Source: an uncultured Rhodospirillales bacterium | GTDB taxonomy: Bacteria > Pseudomonadota > Alphaproteobacteria > Acetobacterales > Acetobacteraceae | NCBI GenBank assembly: GCA_903927465.1 | Contig: CAIYMY010000056.1 | Coordinates: 1-40,462, forward strand | Length of the DNA stretch: 40,462 nucleotides | Reading direction: 5' to 3' | Shown: piece after piece, positions 7,482 to 19,775 of the stretch | How the letters are laid out: each line of letters opens with the position of its first letter | Position numbering within the stretch: position 1 is the stretch's first letter | The notes under the pieces: model-generated | Databases searched by the model: none | What the model saw: the letters and a program-made list of their open reading frames with translations, nothing else | What the model was told of the DNA's origin: nothing | Program-made: the position numbers and the translations under genes

Positions 7482-8669
7482 TTAGGCCCTCGCGAGGCCA
7501 AAGAGATGTGCCAAATCCTTGAAGAAAATCCGCACATGCGCAAGGGGATCGCGCCGGACCAATTCCTTGTTCATGTAAGATTCCCAGGTCAGGCGCTGCA
7601 CATCCTTATCGGCGCAGATGGAGACAAACTTCTCTCGCCGCTTGTCGGATGAATACCAGAAATACTGCATGATGCCGAGCACCCAGAAAACGCGCCCATG
7701 CACCTTCATGAAGCGCTTGCGTGCACCGGCGAGCGCACGTGCATCGCCGGTCTTCAGGCATTCCTCAGCGGCATCAGCGGCAAGCCGGCCGCCATACATG
7801 GCGTAGTAAATACCCTCACCAGAAGCGGGGGCGACCACGCCGGCGGCGTCCCCGGCCAGGATCACATCGCGGCCATTATCCCAGCGCTTCAGCGGCTTCA
7901 GCGGAATCGGCGCACCTTCGCGCCTGATCGTCTCGGCATCCGTCAGGCCAATATCGCGGCGGAGTTCAGCAACCGAACCACGCAGCGAAAAGCCCTTTTG
8001 CATGGAACCCGTGCCGATGCTGGTTGTGTCGCCATGCGGGAAGATCCAGGCGTAGAAATCGGGCGAAAGCTTGCCCTGGTAATAGACATCGCAGCGCTTG
8101 GAATCAAAATCCGCGCCCGCACCATTGGGCGGTGAGCGCACGATTTCATGATAGGCGAAAACGCAGCGTACCTTGTCACCGCCCGGCACTTCCTGCTTCG
8201 CCACCTGAGACCGCGCGCCATCGGCGCCGATCACCAAGCGTGCGCGGGCAGCAACCGCTGCGCCATCCTTCGATTCCCAATGAACAATGGCGGTGCCATC
8301 GGCATCACGCGTGATTTTCTCATAAGTGCCGGTCTGGCGTTCTGCGCCGGCGTGCTCGGCGCGCTCGCGCAGCCATTCGTCGAAATCCGCGCGATCCACC
8401 ATGCCGACAAAGCCGCCATCAATCGGCATATCCACCGCCTTGGCGCTGGGGGAGACCATACGGGCGGAATTGATCTTCGCGACCAGAAGTTCATCCGGAA
8501 TGGCGAAATCACGAATGAGGCGCGGCGGAATCGCACCACCGCAGGGTTTGATGCGCCCTGCGCGATCCAGCAGCAGCACGCTACGCCCCCGGCGCGCCAA
8601 ATCATCAGCGGCGGTGGCGCCCGATGGCCCGCCGCCCACTACGATCACATCATATGATTGCATTGCCAT
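7482..8669 (-). CDS. bchP: Geranylgeranyl diphosphate/bacteriochlorophyll reductase
   Basis: A 395-residue FAD-dependent reductase that reduces the geranylgeranyl tail of bacteriochlorophyll (or its diphosphate) to phytyl. It begins with a Rossmann dinucleotide motif (VIVVGGGPSGATAADDLARRG), has KPCGGAIP close behind, LVIGADGARSQVAK in the middle and a second FAD-contact motif GRDVILAGDAAGVVAPASGEG. Length matches BchP. The second ATG at 8663 has better spacing from GAGGGAA than the one at 8669, so the true start may be two codons later. It sits 6 bases after the PucC-like gene, giving the usual bchG-bch2-bchP order. Confidence 0.95.
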   Translation of the reverse strand: MAMQSYDVIVVGGGPSGATAADDLARRGRSVLLLDRAGRIKPCGGAIPPRLIRDFAIPDELLVAKINSARMVSPSAKAVDMPIDGGFVGMVDRADFDEWLRERAEHAGAERQTGTYEKITRDADGTAIVHWESKDGAAVAARARLVIGADGARSQVAKQEVPGGDKVRCVFAYHEIVRSPPNGAGADFDSKRCDVYYQGKLSPDFYAWIFPHGDTTSIGTGSMQKGFSLRGSVAELRRDIGLTDAETIRREGAPIPLKPLKRWDNGRDVILAGDAAGVVAPASGEGIYYAMYGGRLAADAAEECLKTGDARALAGARKRFMKVHGRVFWVLGIMQYFWYSSDKRREKFVSICADKDVQRLTWESYMNKELVRRDPLAHVRIFFKDLAHLFGLARA

Positions 8670-8675
8670 TTCCCT

Positions 8676-9998
8676 CTATCTTGCCGGTACCATTGGGCCG
8701 AAGCCGCCGGTCTTGCTGATTTTTGGACGATTAATGCGCGCGGCCAGCATGGCCGAGGCAATGAACAGCGCGGCATCAATGACGAAGACCACGGCATAAG
8801 CCGCTTCCGCCTGACCAAGTGCGATCCGCGCCACATCCACCGCCGCCGCACCGGCAAGCCCACCAAGCCCAAAGGCCACGGCCTGCGCCGCACCCCAAAG
8901 CCCCATGCGCGTGCCTTCGCGCGATTCATGCCCGCGCGCGACCATTTGCATCATGGAAGCAATGGCGGCGGCGGCGAAAACACCATTCGCGACACCAAGC
9001 GCGAAGAAGCTGGACTTGAGCGGCCAGGCCGCGCCGAATTGTCCAGCGACGGAAAGGGCGAGCATCATTACCGCCGTGGCAAGACACCCCGCGATGGTCC
9101 AGAAGCGGAGCGTGCCCGCCCAACGCCCGCCGCGCACACTGCCAATCAGCGCAATCGCAATCATGCCAACCAGAACGCCCGCATGTTGCAGCGATGAAAT
9201 GCGCGTGGTCTCGCCCAAGGTCCGGCCAAATACCGCGCCGGCGAAAGGCTCCAGGATCAAATCCTGTGCGCTATAGGCGAGCATGGAAACGAAGATGAAA
9301 ATGGTGAAGCGCCGCGCTTCGGGTTCCGCCCAAACCTCGCGCAAAGCCTGACGGAAAGGTGGCTTCGCGGCATCGCCTGTTTCCGGGCGCGCGGTGCGCG
9401 GGCCTTCCATGCCCCAAACGGCGAGAATGGCCAGCGTGAAGGCAATGGCGGAAACACCGGCAGCGACGGCAATCAGCCGCATGGGCGAATAGGGATCAAG
9501 CAGCCGCCCGGCAATGGCGGTGGTGATCACAAAGCCCGCGATCATCATGATCCAAACCAGTGATGCGGCAGCGGCGCGGCGTGCAGGCGCAGTGCGCGAA
9601 GCGAGTAGTACCAACAAAGACGTGCCGGCCGCGCCAACGCCAGCGCCAATCAGCAAAAACGCCAATACGGCAAGTGCAATGCCGGCCCAAAGCGATTCCG
9701 CCATCAGTGCCGTGCCGGCCGCCGCCAAAACACCGCCCAAGGCCAGCACAGCCATGCCGCCAATGATCCAAGGCGTGCGTCGCCCGCCCATATCGGACCC
9801 ATAGCCCATACGCGGGCGCAGCAATTGCAAAGCATAATGCAGCCCCACCAGTAGTCCCGGTAAAGTCGCGGGCAAGGCAAGTTCCACTACCATCACGCGA
9901 TTGAGCGCGGAGGTTGTCAGCACCACAATCGCGCCAAGGGCCGTTTGCACCAAACCCAGACGGATAATGCCAAGCCAGCCGAGCGATGCGGGGTTCAT
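8676..9998 (-). CDS. PucC/LhaA-family transporter-like protein (bch2/orf428 position)
   Basis: A 440-residue integral membrane protein with about twelve hydrophobic segments, of the BCD/PucC branch of the major facilitator superfamily. Family signatures are TTSALNRVMVVELALPATLPG near the start and RPRMGYGSDMGGRRTPWI after the second segment. It lies between bchG and bchP, where Rhodobacter has bch2/orf428, and its start overlaps the bchG stop as ATGA (9995-9998). Family members act in light-harvesting complex assembly or pigment delivery; the exact substrate is not established. A second paralogue, lhaA, is at 18312-19775. Confidence 0.9.
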   Translation of the reverse strand: MNPASLGWLGIIRLGLVQTALGAIVVLTTSALNRVMVVELALPATLPGLLVGLHYALQLLRPRMGYGSDMGGRRTPWIIGGMAVLALGGVLAAAGTALMAESLWAGIALAVLAFLLIGAGVGAAGTSLLVLLASRTAPARRAAAASLVWIMMIAGFVITTAIAGRLLDPYSPMRLIAVAAGVSAIAFTLAILAVWGMEGPRTARPETGDAAKPPFRQALREVWAEPEARRFTIFIFVSMLAYSAQDLILEPFAGAVFGRTLGETTRISSLQHAGVLVGMIAIALIGSVRGGRWAGTLRFWTIAGCLATAVMMLALSVAGQFGAAWPLKSSFFALGVANGVFAAAAIASMMQMVARGHESREGTRMGLWGAAQAVAFGLGGLAGAAAVDVARIALGQAEAAYAVVFVIDAALFIASAMLAARINRPKISKTGGFGPMVPAR

Positions 9999-10915
9999 GC
10001 TGCGCCACCTGTCAAAGCGGCAAGCGCAAAGGCGCTGATCAGCATGCCAATCACGTAAAGCAAAACGCCGGTGCCATTATACCAAGGGGCGAGCCCACGC
10101 GGGTCGCGCAGCATCCGCCGCATCAGGCCAAGTTGCACCAGCAGCGAAACCGCAACCGCCGCGGCGTGCCAGGGCGCATCCCAGACAGCGAGAAGTGCCA
10201 CCACCAATACTTGAGGCACTGCCATGAAAATGCAGGCGACCAGCCCGGCACGCTCCGCACCCAATTGCACAGGCAGTGAAAGCACGCCCATGCGGCGATC
10301 ACCTTCAATCGCCTTGAAGTCATTCAGCGTCATGATGCCATGCGCGCCAAGGCCATAAAGCAACGCCACCAGCAGCACGCGCCAATCCGGTGCTCCGCCC
10401 GACATGATCGCTGCCGCTGTGATCCAGGGCAGGGTTTCATAGGCCAAACCACAGGCCAGATTTCCCCACCAGCCATTGGCCTTCAGCCGAAATGGCGGCG
10501 CGCTATAGGCCCAGGCGAGCGCAATCGCGATGATCGTCGCGCCAAAACCCCAGGCACCCAGCGGCACGGCAGCAATCAGCGAAAGCAGCGTCCAGAACAG
10601 CGCAATATACAAACCCCATCGCCCCGGAATGCGCCCAGATGGAATAGGGCGATTCGGTTCATTGATGGCGTCCACATGGCGGTCATACCAATCATTCGCC
10701 GCCTGACTCATCGCGCATACCAAAGGCCCGGCCAGAAAAACGCCAAGCAGCGCCAGCGGCCAATGCTGAGAAAAACCGCCATGGGCGGAAGCAACGCCGC
10801 AGCCAAAGGCCCACATGGGCGGAAACCAGGTGATGGGCTTCAATAATTCCAGAACCGCGGATGGCTTCAGCCGCGGGGCAGGGGCGGTCGCCGCTGATGC
10901 AACGGGTGCCGCCAT
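9995..10915 (-). CDS. bchG: Bacteriochlorophyll (chlorophyll) synthase
   Basis: A 306-residue membrane prenyltransferase of the UbiA superfamily that esterifies bacteriochlorophyllide a with geranylgeranyl diphosphate. Visible signatures: LLKPITWFPPMWAFGCG at the start of the domain, then the first Asp-rich motif NDWYDRHVDAINEPNRPIPSG and the second, DFKAIEGDRRMGVLSLPV; about eight or nine membrane helices. Length is normal. It begins 9 bases after the ppsR stop and overlaps the downstream PucC-like gene. Confidence 0.96.
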   Translation of the reverse strand: MAAPVASAATAPAPRLKPSAVLELLKPITWFPPMWAFGCGVASAHGGFSQHWPLALLGVFLAGPLVCAMSQAANDWYDRHVDAINEPNRPIPSGRIPGRWGLYIALFWTLLSLIAAVPLGAWGFGATIIAIALAWAYSAPPFRLKANGWWGNLACGLAYETLPWITAAAIMSGGAPDWRVLLVALLYGLGAHGIMTLNDFKAIEGDRRMGVLSLPVQLGAERAGLVACIFMAVPQVLVVALLAVWDAPWHAAAVAVSLLVQLGLMRRMLRDPRGLAPWYNGTGVLLYVIGMLISAFALAALTGGAA

Positions 10916-10924
10916 CGCGCTACC

Positions 10925-12346
10925 TCACCCTTGCTCAGCGCTATCGGAGCCTAGGTCACCAAGCCCATAGCGATGCAACTTCACGTAAAGACTCTGCCGG
11001 CTAAGCCCGAGCATTTCCGCCGCCGAAGCGCGATTATCGCCCGAAAGCTGCAAGGCGGCTTCAATGCACAGGCGCTCAATCGCATCCGTCGCATCACGCA
11101 CAAGATCCTTGAGCGGCACGCGCCCAATCAATTCCGTGAGCTGTTCGACGGACCGCGTAGCATGCGCGCCGGCCTGGCGTGGTGCCGCAACGCGCGCGCC
11201 AATATCGCGAATCGCAAAGCCGTAAACTTCTTGGCCGGCATGCGTCACGGTCACGGCGGAAATTTCCACTTCAACCCGCGCGCCCATCGCGCCACGCAGC
11301 GTGGTGTGGTAAAGCCTGACTGTTCCGCGATTGCGGAGGTTGGAGAGCAGCACTTCAATTTCGATGCCCTGCCCACCCAGCCAGCGTTCAAGCGATTCGC
11401 CGCGCACCTGTTCTTCTGAACCAAGTTCGACCAGATCAAGAAAAGCGCCGTTGGCGGACATCACCACGCCATTCTGATGCGTAATCACGAAGGCATCTGG
11501 CAGGTTTTCCGCCACTTTCAGCATCTGCGCCTTAGCGGTGGAAAGCCCCGCCGGTTGATCGCCGGCCCGCAAGGAAAGCCGCACCAGCAGCACCGAAGCA
11601 CCATCCTGCCGGAAGCTATTGGCGGCAATGGTTACTTCGCGCCCCGAATCGGCAAGCTGCGCGCCCACTTCGTCACCGCGCCCGGCAATGCGCACGGAAG
11701 CGAGAAGCGACTGCACAGCTTGGCGGCTTTCCGTGGTGAAGGCATCCATCAATGTCCGGCCAATCACGCGGCGGGAATGCTTGCCAAAAATCTGTTCGGC
11801 AGCTGGATTTGCTTCCGTCACACGCCCCGTTGCGCCGTCAACAATCAGCGTCGCATCAGCAGAAAGTTGGAACAGCAGGCGATAGCGCGTTTCCGCTTGG
11901 CGAAGCTTCGCATAATCGCGTTCCATGGATTGCTGGGTTTCCAGCAATCTTTGTTGCATACGTGATTGCGCGCTGAGGTCGCGGCCAAAAACCACGCGGC
12001 GATTTCCGCGCTGCAAGGGCACGGCGGCGAAAAGCAGCGGAACGGACTGGCCGCCTTCGGCAATTTGATTGATGTTGCGCCACTTCGCTTCAGTGGGCGC
12101 GCCACTCAACAGCGCTTCGACCTTATGCCGGCTTTCCACCGTGACTGTTTCCGCCCAGGGGCGACCGAGCCAAGTCTGATGCACGCCTAAGGCTTTTGAT
12201 AATTCCTGGTTACTAAAAGCGATATCGCGAATGACGCCTTGTTCATCCACAACCAGCGCCATATCTGCTGCCGCCGAGACCAATGAGGCCGCAGCATCAG
12301 CATCCAAATCTCCAAGTGATTTGCGAGGGGCGAGGAAAGTATTCAA
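10925..12346 (-). CDS. ppsR: PpsR/CrtJ photosynthesis repressor
   Basis: A 473-residue transcription factor: an N-terminal PAS-like region (about 15-130), a coiled-coil-like linker (QQRLLETQQSMERDYAKLRQAE), two further PAS domains (about 155-270 and 285-390) and a C-terminal Fis-type helix-turn-helix (NRASAAEMLGLSRQSLYVKL). It represses bch, crt and puf operons at TGT-N12-ACA sites. The first codon is a TTG at 12346, since no in-frame ATG precedes the conserved N-terminal region; an AAGG lies upstream. It contains a single cysteine (about residue 427, just before the HTH); the second redox cysteine known in Rhodobacter PpsR/CrtJ is absent. It follows aerR after 97 bases. Confidence 0.95.
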   Translation of the reverse strand: MNTFLAPRKSLGDLDADAAASLVSAAADMALVVDEQGVIRDIAFSNQELSKALGVHQTWLGRPWAETVTVESRHKVEALLSGAPTEAKWRNINQIAEGGQSVPLLFAAVPLQRGNRRVVFGRDLSAQSRMQQRLLETQQSMERDYAKLRQAETRYRLLFQLSADATLIVDGATGRVTEANPAAEQIFGKHSRRVIGRTLMDAFTTESRQAVQSLLASVRIAGRGDEVGAQLADSGREVTIAANSFRQDGASVLLVRLSLRAGDQPAGLSTAKAQMLKVAENLPDAFVITHQNGVVMSANGAFLDLVELGSEEQVRGESLERWLGGQGIEIEVLLSNLRNRGTVRLYHTTLRGAMGARVEVEISAVTVTHAGQEVYGFAIRDIGARVAAPRQAGAHATRSVEQLTELIGRVPLKDLVRDATDAIERLCIEAALQLSGDNRASAAEMLGLSRQSLYVKLHRYGLGDLGSDSAEQG

Positions 12347-12443
12347 GGGAATTGGGGACCTTCTAAAAGAAGCGGCGCTTTTTCTTCATGGCACCGAAGT
12401 AAATCAAGGGGAGGCGACGCTATCTGGCGCACTGCCGGGGCCC

Positions 12444-13394
12444 CTAGCCCGCAAACCCCTCACTTCCTCGTCCTTGTAACGCCAGCAAGGCCTCAGCCTG
12501 CAGCACAGCTTCTTCCGCATCCCGCGCCGTGGCATCCGCACCAAGGCGTTTCACCAGATGGGGTTCCTGCAACAGCAGGGGTCCGCCCACCAGAATGCCC
12601 AAATTGGGATTGCGCGATGCGCGCCGGATATCACGAATAAGCTTCGTCAGGGCTTGGATATGTGTTTCACCACCGATAGAAAACCCGACCAGGCCGAAAT
12701 GCTTTTCGGCGACCAAGGCAAGCAGGGCTTCACTATCGGCCCCGCCATCTATCCAGGCTTCCCAACCGGCACGGCGGAAGAATTGCTCCACCATGGTCAG
12801 GCCTAATCCATGATGTTCACCCGGGGCAGGGGCTAGCAGAATGCTTCGGCCTGCCCGACCGTCGGGGAAAAGTGGGGCAAAGCGCGGTTCCAGCGCATGG
12901 CAAACCGCATGCAGGCAGCGCAGCCCGATGGTAACTTCCGTAAAGTCACAAATATCATCGTCCCAGCAAGCGCCAAGCAACCGCGCGGTAGGCGCAAGCA
13001 GGCTAAGGTAAACTTGCGGTAGCGGCAGGCCGCGCGTGCAAAACGCCTCTACGAAGGTTAGCGCATTGTTGGCATTGCCAAGCCGCGCCAGGGCAGCGAA
13101 AGCATTAACATCTTCCTGTGTCGGCGATGCTGCATGGTCACTCATGGGTTCATAAGCCGGATTGTTCAGCACGCGCTGCGCCAGTACGAGTCGAGGGATT
13201 ATCTCGGTTTCGATCACCCGCTTCAAGGGAAGGGCGCGATCCCGGGTGGGGGTGCGCCATTCCGCTTCAGCGGGCCCATCCTTGGGGTCGGGGTCTGAAT
13301 CTACCATGTCCGAGCGGGAGTATAGCGTGAAACCGTGATCGGCTTCCACATATTCCGCTTGGTCCTGTCGTTCGTCATTTCTGCTCGACTTCAT
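12444..13394 (-). CDS. aerR: AerR/PpaA-type cobalamin-binding antirepressor
   Basis: A 316-residue regulator that in relatives binds B12 and relieves PpsR/CrtJ repression. The first ~100 residues are acidic and probably disordered; a helical region follows (FVEAFCTRGLPLPQVYLSLL, then LGACWDDDICDFTEVTIGLR), then a B12-binding Rossmann-like domain with GEHHGLGLTMVEQFF, GFSIGGETHIQAL and ILVGGPLLL. I chose the ATG at 13394, with AAAGGGG eight bases upstream; the open frame extends to a TTG inside the PpsR operator region, which is unlikely to be used. It is immediately upstream of ppsR and divergent from bchF, the usual arrangement. Confidence 0.92.
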   Translation of the reverse strand: MKSSRNDERQDQAEYVEADHGFTLYSRSDMVDSDPDPKDGPAEAEWRTPTRDRALPLKRVIETEIIPRLVLAQRVLNNPAYEPMSDHAASPTQEDVNAFAALARLGNANNALTFVEAFCTRGLPLPQVYLSLLAPTARLLGACWDDDICDFTEVTIGLRCLHAVCHALEPRFAPLFPDGRAGRSILLAPAPGEHHGLGLTMVEQFFRRAGWEAWIDGGADSEALLALVAEKHFGLVGFSIGGETHIQALTKLIRDIRRASRNPNLGILVGGPLLLQEPHLVKRLGADATARDAEEAVLQAEALLALQGRGSEGFAG

Positions 13395-13439
13395 GGTGAA
13401 CCCCTTTGAGCGGGAAGCTTCGCCCTGAGAGAGACTTAC

Positions 13440-13473
13440 TGTCAATCAAAAAATACGTCAATCTTTCTTGACA
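13440..13473. promoter_or_regulatory. Two overlapping degenerate PpsR sites between aerR and bchF
   Basis: TGT-N12-ACG occupies 13440-13457 and CGT-N12-ACA occupies 13456-13473; the second keeps the GTCAA/TTGAC palindrome (GTCAATCTTTCTTGAC). Each has one mismatch to TGT-N12-ACA. They lie in the divergent gap between aerR and the bchF operon, where PpsR control is expected, and the tandem layout would suit cooperative binding. Assignment is by motif and position. The wider gap (13395-13650) otherwise contains only the small ORF at 13529. Confidence 0.6.
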
Positions 13474-13528
13474 CGTGCCTCGCAAGGCCGCTAGCCTTCC
13501 GAGTGTAGAAGATTGGGGAGGGGTCCGA

Positions 13529-13650
13529 ATGACCCTATTCGTCGCGCAAATCCAAGGAAAACTGGCCGAAACGCGCCAGATAAGGCCTTTGGCCTGTGCC
13601 ACCCCAATTCGGGCTGCCCGACTCGCGTTCATTCCTGGAGGTGTCAAGCC

Positions 13651-13657
<7 letters not shown>
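13529..13657 (+). CDS. Possible 42-residue ORF upstream of and overlapping bchF
   Basis: The ATG at 13529 has a strong ribosome site (GGGGAGGGGTCCGAATG). The frame runs 42 codons (beginning MTLFVAQIQGKLAETRQIRP) and stops at 13655-13657, overlapping by seven bases the ATG at 13651 that opens the bchF frame. No family is recognised and no hydrophobic segment is present. It could be a leader peptide coupled to bchF, or the leftover of a gene deleted here, as with bchH and bchM further along. It may also be fortuitous. Confidence 0.35.
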
Positions 13658-15542
<1,885 letters not shown>

Positions 15543-15544
15543 CC

Positions 15545-17051
15545 ATGCAGCTTGCCGTCTGGACCTATGAAGGGCCGCCGCATGTGGGAGCGATGCGTAT
15601 CGCCACCGCGATGCAGGGTGTGCATTACGTACTGCACGCACCGCAGGGCGATACCTATGCCGATTTGCTTTTCACCATGATCGAAAGGCGGGAAAAGCGC
15701 CCGCCCGTGACATGGACAACTTTCCAGGCGCGCGACTTGGGCGGCGACACCGCCGAGCTGTTCATGGAAGCAGCGCGCGATGCCTACGCCCGCTTCAAGC
15801 CGGAAGCCATGCTGGTGGGCGCTTCCTGCACGGCAGAGCTGATCCAGGATGATCCAGGTGGGTTGGCGAAGACGCTCGGCCTGCCGGTGCCCGTGGTGCC
15901 GCTTGAATTGCCTGCATATCAGCGCAAGGAAAATTGGGGCGCGGCGGAGACCTTCTATCGCCTGGTGCGCGCCTTCGCTGGGTCAGCACAAACCCGCACG
16001 CCACGTGAGCCGGCACGCGCGCCGCGCTGCAATATTCTGGGCCCGACTGCCCTTGGCTTTCGCCATCGCGATGACGTGGCCGAAATCACCAAGCTGCTCA
16101 CCAGCATGGGCATTGAGGTTGTGGTGACCGCGCCCATGGGCGCCACACCCACAGATCTGACGCGGCTGCGGGACGCAGATTTCAATGTCGTGCTTTACCC
16201 TGAAATCGCGCAGGTCACGGCAGGCTTTCTGCAGCGCCATCTGGGCCAGCCCTTCACGCGCACCGTGCCTATTGGCGTTGGTGCAACAAGGGATTTCATG
16301 AATGAGGTCGCAGAGCTTGCGGGCCTGCCGCCGCCTTCGACCGATGGTGGGGGAACGCTACGCCTGCCTTGGTATGCGCGTTCGGTCGATTCGAATTACC
16401 TGACTGGCAAGCGTGTTTTCATCTTTGGTGATGCCGCCCACGCCATCGCTGCTGCGCGCATTGCTCATGAAGAATTGGGCTTCGCGGTGGTGGGTCTTGG
16501 TACCTATAGCCGCGAATTCGGCCGCGAAATTCGTGCTGCCGCTGAAAAATATGGCGTTGAGGCGCTGATTTCAGACGATTATCTGGAGGTCGAGGAAAGC
16601 ATCGCCGCGCTGCAGCCCGAATTGGTGCTCGGTACGCAGATGGAACGCCATATTGCCAAGAAGCTTGGCGTTCCCTGCGCCGTGATTTCCGCACCGGTGC
16701 ATGTGCAGGATTACCCCGCGCGCTATGCGCCGCAAATGGGTTTTGAGGGTGCGAATGTCATCTTCGATACTTGGGTGCATCCGCTGATGATGGGGCTTGA
16801 AGAACATCTGCTCGGCATGTTCCGCGAGGATTTCGAATTCCGCGATGGTGCGGCGCCGTCCCATCTGGGCCACGCCCCGCAGCCGGAGGCGCCCGCCGCA
16901 CCCATTATCGCAGGCCCTGCAAGCTGGGAGCATGATGCTGAGGCGGAATTGCGTAAGATTCCCTTTTTCGTGCGTGGCAAGGCGCGCCGGAATACCGAAC
17001 GCTTTGCTGAAGAACGCGGCATTGCCGTGATCACCGTTGAGACGATTTACG

Positions 17052-17077
<26 letters not shown>
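15545..17077 (+). CDS. bchB: Light-independent protochlorophyllide reductase subunit B
   Basis: A 510-residue nitrogenase-like subunit that binds protochlorophyllide with BchN. Asp36 (QGDTYADLL), the unusual fourth ligand of the BchNB cluster, and Cys95 (GASCTAEL) are both in place. Near the C-terminus, [19 protein letters not shown] is the conserved light-independent-reductase tail domain. It appears complete. Its last 26 bases overlap the start codon of the bchH remnant, indicating that the bchB-bchH junction is undisturbed. Confidence 0.97.
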
Positions 17078-18198
<1,121 letters not shown>

Positions 18199-18199
<1 letters not shown>

Positions 18200-18315
18200 T
18201 GCAAGCCGCCACTCACCAAAGCCATCGCAGCCAGATCGGAAGCTATCTCGATCGTAGCGCTGCGGATGCTTGGGTGCGTCTGACTTTCGATGCGCTGGAG
18301 CTGTGCCGGAAATGA
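18199..18315 (+). pseudogene. bchM: bchM remnant: internal in-frame deletion
   Basis: A 38-codon frame sits at the expected position of bchM (Mg-protoporphyrin IX O-methyltransferase, about 230 residues) between bchL and lhaA. The first ~33 residues match the BchM N-terminus pattern (RSQIGSYLDRSAADAWVRLT, compare the family's R-QIE-YFDRTA--AW-RLTSDAP). The final ALELCRK resembles the family's C-terminal (S)QALEL-RR ending. The SAM-binding domain is entirely missing. The frame begins on the bchL stop and its stop overlaps the lhaA ATG, so both joints are undisturbed. N-terminal identity is clear; the C-terminal match rests on a few residues. Confidence 0.78.
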
Positions 18316-19775
18316 GCGAGGTGAATGACCGTTTGGCGCGACTTTGGACAGGGATCAGCCTGAATGTGCTGCCCTTTGCCGAGTCCACCAGCGGCCCCCT
18401 GCCCATCAAAAGGCTCTTGCGCCTTTCACTGTTCCAGATTTCCTGCGGCATGACCGCGGTGCTGATGGTTGGCACACTCAACCGCGTCATGATTGTTGAA
18501 ATGGGCGTGGCGGCAAGCCTGGTTGCCATCATGGTCGCACTGCCACTGCTTTTCGCGCCGCTGCGTGCCCTGATTGGGTTTCGTTCCGACTCGCATCGCT
18601 CTGTGCTTGGCTGGCGCCGCGTACCCTATTTGTGGCTCGGCAGCATCATCCAGTTTGGTGGTTTGGCGATGATGCCCTTCGCCCTGATTATTCTGTCCGG
18701 TGATACTTGGGCGCCGCCCTGGGTGGCACAAATTGCGGCGGCGCTGGCCTTCCTGATGGTGGGTGTGGGTATGCACACCGTTCAGACGGTGGGCCTGGCT
18801 TTGGCGACTGATATTGTGCCGCGCGACGCGCAACCAAACGTTGTTACGATGCTCTCGCTCATGCAATTGATTGGCATGGTGATTTCAGCGATCGCTTTTG
18901 GTGCATTCCTCGCCGATTTCTCGCAGATCAAGCTGATCCAACTTGTGCAGGGCATGGCGGCCGCAACGCTGGTGATCAATTTGGTCGCTGCCTGGAAGCA
19001 GGAACCGCGTCGGCCTGATCTCACGATGGGCCGCGCCAAAGGTGATCCAGGTTTTCGGGAGAGTCTTAGGCTTTTACGCAAGTCAGGCCCGTGGGATCGC
19101 CGCTTGCTTGCTGCCGCGCTTGGTACAGCGGCCTTTGGCATGCAGGATGTGCTGCTGGAACCTTATGGTGGACAGATCCTTTCCCTTAGCGTTGGTGCGA
19201 CCACAGCCTTGACGGCACTTTTCGCGAGTGGCGCAGTTCTGGGCTTCCTGCGCGCGGCACCTTTGCTCGGCCGAGGGATGCATGCGCAACGTGTTGCTAG
19301 CGCCGGGGCGATGGTGGGCATTTCCGGTTTTGTGCTGGTGATTTTCGCGGCGCCGCTAGATTCAACCATTGTCTTCGCAGCTGGAACCGCAGCCGTCGGT
19401 TTTGGTGCCGGCCTGTTTGCACATGCCACATTGACTGGCTGCATGCAGGCGGCGCCTGAAGGACAGATCGGCCTGACGCTTGGCGTCTGGGGTGCTGTGA
19501 CCGCAACAGCCGGCGGCGCTGCCGTCGCCCTCGGTGGCGTGATCCGTGATGTTGTTTCTTCACTTGCTACAGCGGGCATACTTGGTGCGGGTTTGGACGC
19601 CCCAAGCACCGGGTATGTTTTCGTGTATCTCGTTGAAATTCTGCTGCTGTTTATGATGCTTGCCGTTGTCGGCCCCCTTCTTCGGGCGAACGACAGTATT
19701 TCTTCCAGACATCAACACGATGCAGGCCGGCCGGTCCTGGCCGGGCTGCAAAACCAACATGGAGCATTGCCATGA
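18312..19775 (+). CDS. lhaA: LhaA, PucC-family LH1 assembly protein
   Basis: A 487-residue integral membrane protein of the BCD/PucC family, about twelve hydrophobic segments. Signatures: TAVLMVGTLNRVMIVEMGV, LRALIGFRSDSHRSVLGWRR, and FGMQDVLLEPYGGQILSL at mid-protein. LhaA is needed for LH1 complex assembly in Rhodobacter. I start it at 18312 (MSEVNDRLARLWTGI), overlapping the bchM remnant stop as ATGA; the frame is open further upstream, inside bchM. The stop overlaps the puhA ATG. It appears complete. Confidence 0.94.
   Translation: MSEVNDRLARLWTGISLNVLPFAESTSGPLPIKRLLRLSLFQISCGMTAVLMVGTLNRVMIVEMGVAASLVAIMVALPLLFAPLRALIGFRSDSHRSVLGWRRVPYLWLGSIIQFGGLAMMPFALIILSGDTWAPPWVAQIAAALAFLMVGVGMHTVQTVGLALATDIVPRDAQPNVVTMLSLMQLIGMVISAIAFGAFLADFSQIKLIQLVQGMAAATLVINLVAAWKQEPRRPDLTMGRAKGDPGFRESLRLLRKSGPWDRRLLAAALGTAAFGMQDVLLEPYGGQILSLSVGATTALTALFASGAVLGFLRAAPLLGRGMHAQRVASAGAMVGISGFVLVIFAAPLDSTIVFAAGTAAVGFGAGLFAHATLTGCMQAAPEGQIGLTLGVWGAVTATAGGAAVALGGVIRDVVSSLATAGILGAGLDAPSTGYVFVYLVEILLLFMMLAVVGPLLRANDSISSRHQHDAGRPVLAGLQNQHGALP

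Noticed and set aside
13395-13445. Longer AerR starting at a TTG inside the PpsR operator region
   Set aside because: A start codon within the operator is unlikely; the ATG at 13394 has AAAGGGG at good spacing.
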